Below, piece after piece: positions 55,125 to 64,000 of a stretch of DNA of 64,000 nucleotides. The stretch is from NCBI GenBank assembly GCA_010015655.1, contig ML976780.1:70749-134748 (forward strand), given 5' to 3'. The stretch's first letter is position 1; the number at the start of each line of letters is the position of its first letter. Both the position numbers and the translations under genes were made by a program. Origin of the DNA: Bimuria novae-zelandiae CBS 107.79 (Eukaryota > Ascomycota > Dothideomycetes > Pleosporales > Didymosphaeriaceae). The notes under the pieces are model-generated. The model was not told where the DNA came from. It did not search any database and saw only the letters and a program-made list of their open reading frames with translations.

Positions 55125-56430
55125 GCACCCTTACACCCGACATACTTTTAGACCCTTCAGCGATACCCTAGCCTTTCGAATGCAAACCTCAAAAGTTTAC
55201 AATCTCATAGACTTGAAATGAAAAAAACATGACCCCACCGCTAGACTCCATGCTCTTGACATCTTCCGCTGCGATTTGACCTCCTCATCTCCTTCCTTGA
55301 CCTTCTCTCTCGTGATCTCGCCCCGTATCGTATTGTCCTCCACCACCATCGCCACCGCCCACGTCTCCTCGCGCTCCTATTTGCCCTCTCCAATCCCCGC
55401 ATCTGCCCTCGCTCTCTCACTCTCATGCTTTACTTGAAAGTGACGACGGCTCGCTCTAGTATACCCAATGCCACTCTACAACCCGGACGTTCACAGCAGC
55501 ATACATACTTACACCGATACTCCCCCATAATCAGCACCTCTCCCATCGCGCAACTCAGCTCCAGCATAATACCCGTCATGACAAGAGCCGGTCCCCAGCC
55601 CTAACACGCTGGCCAATATGCACCAGACGCGCTGTCCGTTGCCCACGTCATGCGTCACATATCCACGTTCGCCCGGCACGATGGCGATGTCGAACTAGCG
55701 CTGTGAATAGGCCGCCATCTCTTGTGCCATGTCAAACTCGCGTTTTCGCCCGTGGGAACGTTATTGGGAAGGGAATCACCACCACCAACGCACACGCGAC
55801 ACCAAACAGCTAGCAGCCCGTTAGCCAAACCTTTCACAAACGCATGCGCGCACGCTTGGGACGGTGATAAAAGTCACGACATTACCTGTTGATACACAAC
55901 TTGAACCAAGGAGAAGTCTACAATATGTGCTACCTGAAACTATTACCGACAGATCCTCCCATGAACTTTTTTTCTGCCTATCAAACGCCCTGAACCTATC
56001 CTTCATCAATGTAAGCTGTGCTCCAGTATCCACCAACATCTTTGCGCCTGTGTAGCCGCGCCAAATCGAACGATATTCCGGTAACATGGAGAAGGCTGGC
56101 AGTCAGGCTACCAGCGATGGCGAACCAAGACCAAGCCCGAGCGCCGTAACGGATAGCAAGTGAGTCTGGATCGGCCGGCTAGGTATTAACGTGTCGATGA
56201 CAGCAATAAGTAAGTCGTCTGAACAAGTGAAGGAATGATTAGGGTTGATACCCGCATGAAATGGACCGCACCACCAAAACAGCTGCAGCGAAGCTTCGCA
56301 ACGAAAGAGATGTTGGAGTATGTGCGGTGTGCAGATAGCGGTCAAGCCTATGTCCAAGAAACGATCGTGAAAAATAGTCGCCAATGTATGGGCGGAGGGC
56401 CTTTTGGCGACGAGAGCGTTGTGAGTCGGG
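55125..56430. other. Gene-poor convergent interval
   Basis: Between the RIO2 stop and the RNA-binding protein stop. CT-rich low-complexity sequence at 55240-55560. Open frames on both strands are short with no family-like content. It should hold two 3' UTRs. Confidence 0.5.
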
Positions 56431-58456
56431 TCACTCAGCACCGTTCTGGCGAGTCGGAGAAGATGACGCCTCCTGCTTGACCGGAGTGGCAGGGTTTGTC
56501 TTGATCTCAGCGCCGCCATCAGAACCGTCGTGGTCATTCCTGAACACTACCGCGTGTACCATCTGGTGCGCAGCCGGTCGAGACGTGCTGAGGGTCGAAG
56601 GGACAGCTGGAGTCCACGGTTGGCGGTAGCGGGCGGGTGCCGGGACATAAGTAACCGGGTTGCTTCGCAACATTAGCAAATGTTCTAAAGGATGACACGG
56701 CGCAGGTTGCTTACCTCGCTCCCTGCTGCTGCAAGAACAACTCGAACTCGTTCGCAGCGCCTTGGGAATCCGGCGACATTGTCAAGTAGCGGTCGGGGCC
56801 AGTGCCCAATGCGCGAGCCTGTTGGACGCCTACTTCATACTCGGCAGCACGGAAGACACGACCAGCGGCGGTCTGCTGCTTCAGCATCTTCTGCTCGTGC
56901 GTGTCTGAGTAGCGGATCTGAATCAGGTGCTCGTCACCTCCGGGCTTAGCGACAGGAGTGTTGTTGAAGGTCTTGATCACCTCCTCACAAATATCACGCG
57001 TCTCGAAACTGAGTGTGGTTAGTAAAAAGAAGCGTGGGTAATGATAAGTTCCACTCACCGAGCGAACCCAACGCCGCGACCATTGCCCGAGTGGTCACGA
57101 AGGATCCTGCTAGAGCAGACCTTGTGCGGCGCAAAAATGGCACCGAGTTCCTGAAACGGTCAGCATTGTCCATGTCAAAAGCACCTGCAAGGACACATAC
57201 GTGCTCGTTCATGTTCTTCGGAATATTGGACACATAGAGGTTTGTGTTCGTCTCGTCGGCGAACTTCTTCAGCTTGGAGTAGAAGGACTCCTGCGATGAG
57301 GTTAGCAACACAGCAAGTACAATAGAAAATGGATAGTATACTTACCCGAGCGAACGACACCTCATAGCCAAGGTAGTGGAAACCACGAATGCAATTCTCC
57401 GCGTCCTCAAAATTGTGGTACTTGATGAAACCGAATCTAGAGAGGCCGATAAGTAACAAGCAATAGAGTAGAAACAATGGCAACTCACCCCTTGCAGAGA
57501 TTAGTCTTCAGGTCGATGATAGACTTGGAGCTCTGGATATCGCCGAAGCGCCTGCCCCAGGATTGGAGCATCTCATCGGTCGTCTCTGGAAGCAGACCAC
57601 GGATATAGACGTTTGTCTCGCCGGTCTTGTTCTCGAGGCTCCGGTCGAGCGGCTTCAGCGGCGAACTAGGTGCAGGGATAGCCCGCGGAATAGCCGGTTC
57701 CTTCTGCAACAGCTGGGCGAGCTGCGGAGAAATGGTGGAGATGGATGCCTGCTTCGGGTTGACAAGCTGCACGCCATACTGTGCCAGCTGCGAGGGCGAC
57801 GGAGTGGCACTGCTGTTGTAGAGGCCATTAGGCGAACGGTCCATGATGGCAGTCGAGTTTTGATACCGGTACAGGCCCGCGCTCGTGTAGGGCGTGCCGG
57901 GGATATCGTTCTCGTTAGACGAGATAGAGTCGCGGCGCGGCGTCATAAGCGTAGGCATATCGCCAGAGGAGACGCGTGAAGCCCATCCGTTGCCCATGGG
58001 GGATTCGACCATGCCTTGGCTGTACTGATAGGCACCCTGAGGGGCGAAAGCACCAGCATGGTTGTACATGCCAGGCGAATGACCGATGCCGGACTGCTGC
58101 TGCTGGGCGCCCGGCATGACACCGTACATGGAGCCCATGTTAGGGACCCACAGACCTTGGGCTTGGTTCATCGCGATCGCGCCATACTCGGATCCATTGG
58201 CGGCCATGACTGCGCCGTTCGCCTTCGTTCCCATGGAGCCGCCGTATGAGCCGTGAACGTTCATGGCTGCCATACCGCTTGTCAGCCCTGCCATACCATT
58301 ATCACCGCCCTGAGGGGACATTGGGTGACCACGGTGGAGGTAGTTAGCCGTACCGTGCGCCTGACCCGCTTGCGGGTAGTGGCCGCCATGGTTCATCATC
58401 TGCTGGTTCTTGTAGCCGCCGGCAGTGGCGTAGTTGTTGCGAGAGTTGGCAGACAT
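56431..58456 (-). CDS. RBMS/MSSP-type RNA-binding protein with two RRM domains
   Basis: Proposed complement(join(56431..56662,56715..57008,57059..57150,57201..57290,57346..57436,57489..58456)), 588 aa. A low-complexity N-terminal half (Gly/Met/Gln/Asn-rich) is followed by RRM1 at about 281-353, with RNP2 NVYIRGL and RNP1 CKGFGFIKY completed across an intron. RRM2 is at about 368-455, with RNP2 NLYVSNI and RNP1 GRGVGFARF, also spliced. The linked pair with ETTDEML, then NMNEHELGAIFAPHKVCSSRILRD, resembles the animal RBMS (MSSP) proteins and their fungal homologues, which bind single-stranded RNA or DNA. A Pro/Ala-rich C-terminus follows. Five introns of 49-54 nt. Function in fungi is not settled; post-transcriptional control is likely. 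Confidence 0.88.
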
Positions 58457-61400
58457 CGTTGTGTCGGTGTAGAATCAACCGCGAAAACGTAAAGTCGAAT
58501 AGACAGCGAAGTAGCCGAAGCTGCGGGTCTCGAAGGACGAAGAGAGCGGATGCTGAGGGCTGAGCGCTCACAAGAAGCAGGCGCGTCGGTTATCTCACAA
58601 CAGCGAATGGGTGAGGACTCGAGTGCTGGCGTTGAGATTGAGATGTATGAGGAAGCGGTGCCTGGACGAAGAGTCAGTGAGTTCCTTATATACAAAAGAT
58701 TTCAACGGCGGGGGTAGCGAGGTGGAGGTGGCTGGGAAGGTAATAGTCGGAGCAGAGGTAGAAGGTGCGGAAAAAAACAAGCGAGATGAAAGTGAATGGT
58801 GAACACTCGAGGGATGCATGCTGTAGTAAGGCATTGCCAGTGCAGGCGGGCCGACTAACGCCGAGGAGTGAAGGGACTAGACGACGGGAAAGCAAATGGA
58901 AGCAAGTGCAGAGATTAGACAATGCTCACCGAGGCGTAAATGTCAATGTTTTGCAATGTGCGGGACTGGTAGTGACTCCAAAGCTGGAACAGAGTCAGAG
59001 ACGCCTCGACAACGAAGGGGCAGCTGCAGAAGTGGCCCATCGACTGACCTGTGGAAAGCTACAAAGAATGTGGCCACTGAAGCGTATTGGTGAGAAAGAA
59101 GTGCGTGGTGTAGAGAGGAAGAAAAGCAGAAGAAATGAACGGACGAGAGGATAATAAAAGCGAGGAGACGAGTGCTGCTTGCCGTCGCGGTGTGAGGAAA
59201 GAGCTGTTCAGTACGTTAGGAGGGAAGAGCAGGTCGCGGGTGGACAGCCATGACCCCACCGCCTTCCGCTCGAGTCGACGCCCGAGTCATCTGAGGCAGT
59301 TTGAGGAGGAACTCACCTTCCCAGTAAGCGGTGCCGCGGATGTATACGCATACAGCAATGACGATATCTGAGGAAGGAACAGTCTGTATGACACCTTCAC
59401 TTCGAGCAACTTATTCCCGTTATTGAAGTCCCGCAAGTAAGTTATACCGTCGAAGAGCTGTTGCAATATCAATGTCTAGCTGAGTGATGTAGTGGAAAGG
59501 CCGCTTCGGCGTGCGAGCTGCTCTGGGTGTGCCAGCCATGCTGGGCGAGGTGCTTTAATAACACCAGCTCCAGTACCGCTCGTTGTATACACCAGGGACA
59601 GGAATACTAGAGTTCGCTTGGATGCATCGAGGCGGTGCTATCTGTGTTAGCTCTGTACCATCCCGTTGCCGCGGCTATGGCTCTGTTGTTCCTGCGGCGA
59701 GTTCTCCAATCGTGAGCGCCACTCCATGCAATCAATCTCTAGGTGCAGCGGCGCTCTCAGGGCCGAATTTAAAGACAAGAGAAGCGCCAACGCCCTTGCA
59801 GTAGGGCTGAAGCGGCAAAGCCGTTTTCCATCGTCGTCACCAAGACCGGTGGTTGTGGTACAGTTGATGGGTAACGAAGGACTCGACGGAGCGAGATACC
59901 AGCTGGAGGAGATGATCTATCACCTTTTCACATCCCACGTCTATTACCCCAGTCTATTACCCCAGTCTCTTACCCCGGTGATGCGCCAAGTATCGCGCAG
60001 CCTCGTCATTACTCAACTACGTGTTCTTCGTTTGACATGCGATTAGCTTGCAGCACATTAGTATTGGTACACAACAGGAGGGGCCTCGCACAAGGAGGCA
60101 TAGGCCATCTGCGTGCCTTGAAATAGCCTCGCAAAAATGTGCAGCTGCAGCTAAACTGTCACATCGCTGCAAGCCCATACAGAGATGGCGGATCCAGTTC
60201 TACCGCTGGGTCCTCGAAGCACAAAGGCAATGCCCTGATAAAAGAGACGTGAGAGTTGGTTCCCAAGGAACGTTGTTATAGCCCCCACAAACGCTTATTA
60301 GTACTACGTCTTTCCTCCCCACACGTGGGGTGAAAAATCTTTCCGCATGCAGGCTGCATGCACCTCACAAGGAACGTCCCGATGCCGGTCGATCTGTCAC
60401 AGCTCGGCTCGTTTACAATCGATCAATTGCAAACCCGCACGGCCTGTATGTCGACGCGACGCTTTGTTGAGGGTTGAGGAGGGCGACTAGCAATGTGGAT
60501 TATCCATCGGTTCTAGAAAGGAGTGCTGACGAAACAAGATTCTCCAATTAGGGCTAAATTTGTCCATGTATCGACCGCTGAGCTTTGAACATCCCGCAAC
60601 GGTGACCAATCTGGCGTTGTTAAGACAACTGTACGACAGGAAGCACTCAATGCGGGAGTGCCTGCTTCTTTGCACGCCGCTGTGACAGCCATGTCACCAA
60701 AGTCTGCCGCTGCAGTAGACAACAATGGCTGTTTTCTGAAACATTGGATATGCGGAAGGTCCTAATTTCCGTCGAAGAGATTGTTGTTCATTCGCGCTGG
60801 TGGAAATAGAGAGAAGCTGGTCCAGGTGCGCGACCTCGTATATTGCGCATGATGAGCTGTCATGGAGAAGAGCGCGCGTGTTGACAAGCCGTAGCATGGA
60901 GAGCTGTGATGGGTGCAAGTTGGCCCCCCGTCTGTCGTATTGTTGTGCGCCCTGTGGCGTCAATGGTTCGCTTCAGGCTGCTCCGTTGTACAAAAGACGC
61001 AGCGGACAACGGCAGGCGCCGCTTTCCGAATCGAGAAAAGAGAATGAGATTTCAAGAAAGGGAGCAAGATGCTGAGAGTAATGGAAATCAATCAATGAAT
61101 GCTTCCATGCGTGTACCAAGGGTCACCGTACCTTTGGCCGCCCTCGTCTTGAGTGGTATCGGAGTCAGACCCAGGCCTCATCTTCATCAACCGGCTGTAC
61201 CCCTTCTTGAGAAGCTGTTCATCTAGGATGTGTCGCCCAGATCTGCAACACTTCACTGTCCACCATAGTTTTGGACTTCTGACGTCCACGACATGGTATC
61301 TGACAGATATCGGAAACAACCCTAGACCCGGAAGCCGGATCATCTCGCGTTTGCCACTGAAGAAGGGCAGATTACTGCTGGGCTCGAATTCATACAACCA

Positions 61401-61540
61401 AGCTTGTGCGGTGGCTCGTGGTACAAAGCAGGATCATGGTCTAGCCAATGTTGTCTTTCGGCTTTTTCCGGTACCGGTACCGTGCCGAGACAGTCAGTGC
61501 GCAGAGACAGTCAATGCGCGCCCCAACAATGCGACCCCTC
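58457..61540. other. Gene-poor 3-kb interval next to the right RIP block
   Basis: The first kilobase is probably promoter and 5' UTR of the RNA-binding protein gene. Beyond 59500 nothing recognisable is seen; open frames are short. At 59941-59977 a short unit, TATTACCCCAGTC / CTTACCCCGGTG, is repeated about three times. At 61460-61530 there is a local repetition (GGTACCGGTACCG, then AGACAGTCAGTGCGC / AGACAGTCAATGCGC) that may be the outer end of the pogo relic that follows. Confidence 0.5.
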
Positions 61541-63200
61541 AACATTGACGCAACGCAACTCTACTAATATAGATCTAATTAACGCTACAATTCCAGCTAT
61601 TGAATCGCTAGAACTAGGAGAAGATTTTACGTATACAGAAATTGCGAAAAGATTTGGTGTTGTACGCTCTACGTTGGCGCGCAGGCACCCACGCAAGCGC
61701 GCACACTCGCTAGCAAGAATTACTAAAACCTTAACTATCAACAAGAGAAGGAGCTCCTACGGTATATATAGCATTTTACTAAGAGAGGTCTACCTTCTAC
61801 ACATTAAATAATATAGGACTTCGCATTAATTATTACTAAAAAGAATATTTTTATATAATAAGTTAATTATTTTATTAGATGTTACTGCGACTCCTTAATC
61901 TTATTATAAATAATTAGGCTTAATAGTAATTCGTTAACGCTAATTTAGAGGTAAGATATAAACTTTACTTTAAGCTTTTTTTATAAAAAGATTACAAAGT
62001 AAAGCGTAGAGCCTTAATATATATATATATATAATATAGATAAGAAAGGCTTCATTCTTAGTATCATTAACTAATTAAAAAGGATCTTTAATAGGCCTCT
62101 ATATAAAAGTTACTATGTTAGGGAGACTGTATAAAATAATAATTAAAAGTAAATTTTACTTATCGTATATATATGCGCTAACAGATCTAGTATTAATTTA
62201 TTATTAATTTATTAATTTATTAATTTAACACTAAAAGCCTATAATTAAGCTAGGTAAAAAAATTAATTCATAATATTATATAGTCTTTGTTCCCTTATCT
62301 CCCTATAGTTAGTTAAATAACGAGATAGGCCTTTAATAGCTTTAATAAGTATTTAATTACTATATAAGAAAGAAAGCTAAAAAAAAAGCTTAATAAGCGT
62401 ACTAACTTTTAATTCTTAATAACTATAGATCTTATATTACTATAGATTTTATTAACCACTATAACTAAAAAAGAATTCTCTTAGCTATATTTCCTCCTTA
62501 TTTAACGTATACGTTATTGCCTCTTAATATATATATTTTTAAGCCTTTTTTAATTACCTACTTTAATAAGCTTAACGCCTATCTCTATAAAAGCTAAAAA
62601 CTATTAATAGTTATTAAAAAAAACTTCTTTATACTCTTTTAAAAGACCTAGACTATGTTAGTTACGCTATAATTAATTATTAAGACTTTAAAATATATAA
62701 GTATTTTACTACTAGTTCCTATATTTATCCTTAAGTAATTTATTAGGGAGTCCTTTTTAAAAGTAAGATTATAAAAAAGCTTTACATTAGTACTTAGTAT
62801 ATTAGATTAGCGCAAAATAGAGTAACTATTATACTTTACTATTAAAAATATTATAACTAAAGAGTCGCGCAGGCTTAGCTAGATAATATACTTAATTTTT
62901 ATCTAGAAGTAACTTTTAAAGTATAAGGTAAAGAGTCTTTAAAAAGCTATTATAAACTAGGAACGGCATTAAATAAAAAATAAGACTCTACCCTTTAAGT
63001 AACTTAAAAAGTAGTATAAAAAATCTATTTTTAATTACCTACTTAAATATAAAGACTACGCAATTTTCTGAACTAAAAAGAAGTATAAAATAAAGAGCTA
63101 TAGCTCTAAAATGCTTAATAATAAGATATCTATATAGCTAGTACATAGCTTAAAGCTTATTTATTATAAAAAGAGTATACTATATAAGTAGTAGCTAAAG
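61480..63200 (+). mobile_element. Fot1/pogo-type transposon relic (E)
   Basis: The N-terminal part (61550-61800) is little mutated: AIESLELGEDFTYTEIAKRFGVVRSTLARRH is a clear helix-turn-helix of the Psq/CENP-B type found in pogo transposases. From 61810 the same strand becomes AT-rich and stop-broken, yet the DDE domain is traceable: IYNIDKKGFILSII near 62020-62070, LLILNNYRSYITIDFINHYN near 62410-62470 (catalytic Asp read as Asn), and ILLAIFPPYLTYTLLPLNIYIFKP just after. The left end may lie near 61487, where AGACAGTCA(G/A)TGCGC is repeated. I could not find the right end; a Tc1/mariner relic begins about 100 bp further on. Confidence 0.72.
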
Positions 63201-63289
63201 ATACGCGCGTAAAAAAGGCGCTAATTTAATTATTAAGTAGTATTTTTATTAATAAACTTATAAAACTTAACAGTACCTTTAAAAATAGC

Positions 63290-64000
63290 TTAAATTTACC
63301 TAAAAGGGAAGCCAGAGAGCCTTAAAATCTACTGGTAGAGTTATAATGAGGAAAAAATCTATACTAGCAGGAAGGCATTGTTGACGGATGCGCAGAAGCA
63401 GCGCATTATCGCCATCGTCACCCAGGATCGCGCACACCGCGAGAAGGAGCCTCTATAGGTAATTAAGAATGGAGATTTCGATGAGCTGTCGCCTATAAAC
63501 GTCTCTACGTTTGAAAACGTTATATATAAAGCGGGGTATGCACGCAGAAAACCTAGGTAGAAACCACTATTAATAGATAATAAAATATAGGATTGCTATG
63601 TGTGGGCGCTCGTGCACAACCCTAATTAGTATAAGTATAGTAATAGCTTAAGATTTAACTTTAGGACTTATATATATAGATAAAACTCTAACTTAAATTA
63701 GTAAGTAGCGCGGCATGCAGAAAGCTTAGTTTTAATTAAAAAAAATATAATATTAATATTAAATATAACTATATTTAAAAGTACTATAAACTTTAATTTT
63801 ACGACGCCTTTATCTATAATTATAAGGGCCCTTATTATATCTATAGAAAAGAAATACAATTAGAAAAATAAGCTACTAATAATACCCTAAATAAGGAGAA
63901 TAAGGAGCGCTAATAGAAGGTTTACCACGCGCAGTATCTCGCCCACGACGCTCTTAAAGAGATAGATACTAATGACTTTAACTTACGCTTGCGGAAATAG
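63290..64000 (+). mobile_element. Tc1/mariner-type transposase relic (runs off the window)
   Basis: At 63372-63560 the + strand reads SRKALLTDAQKQRIIAIVTQ, then DRAHREKEPL, INVSTFENVIYKAGYARRKP and KPLLIDNKI, matching the N-terminal paired HTH and linker of fungal Tc1/mariner transposases (LTDAEKQRIIEIV..., RRKPRKKPWL). The first 150 bases are GC-balanced, and the downstream part to 64000 is RIP-broken. The DDE domain is too damaged to recognise and the 3' end lies beyond the window. Confidence 0.7.

Overview
This window looks like nuclear DNA of a filamentous ascomycete (Pezizomycotina; Dothideomycetes is my best guess from protein flavour, but that is inference). Genes carry many short GT-AG introns, mostly 45-90 nt. 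The conserved genes are standard eukaryotic ones: Sec1, Suv3, Dib1, Rpn1, Rio2 and a two-finger siderophore GATA factor. The DNA is split sharply into GC-balanced gene islands and very AT-rich blocks that are almost free of CA/TG dinucleotides, the mark of repeat-induced point mutation (RIP) in fungi. There is one 10-N assembly gap at 4020-4029.

Layout. 1-1640: RIP-degraded DNA with a hAT transposase relic. 1655-21285: gene island holding a broken zinc-finger gene, a small Ala-rich gene, a short-chain dehydrogenase, SEC1, SUV3, a decayed short-chain dehydrogenase pseudogene, KEI1, a GH2 glycosidase, DIB1, and the 3' half of an enoyl-CoA hydratase gene cut off by the next block. 21285-40690: a 19-kb block made almost entirely of nested, RIP-mutated transposons. 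In it I resolve four Fot1/pogo-type DNA transposons (each about 1.84-1.87 kb once insertions are subtracted), two copies in opposite orientation of a 1.8-1.9-kb LTR element with about 172-bp LTRs and only a gag-like coding relic, three solo LTRs with perfect 5-bp target duplications, and a Ty1/copia pol relic. 40690-61540: second gene island with a SreA-type GATA factor, TVP15, two hypothetical genes, a pseudogene, RPN1, RIO2 and an RBMS-like RNA-binding protein. 61540-64000: RIP block again, with a fifth pogo-type relic and a Tc1/mariner relic.

The genes do not form one pathway. SEC1/SUV3 and RPN1/RIO2 are head-to-head pairs with 347-360 bp between start codons. Several genes are secretory-pathway parts (Sec1 at exocytosis, Kei1 and Tvp15 in the Golgi). 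No biosynthetic cluster, CRISPR array or rRNA/tRNA gene was recognised. The most informative part is the transposon graveyard, where element borders, target duplications and insertion order can be read to the base despite heavy RIP.
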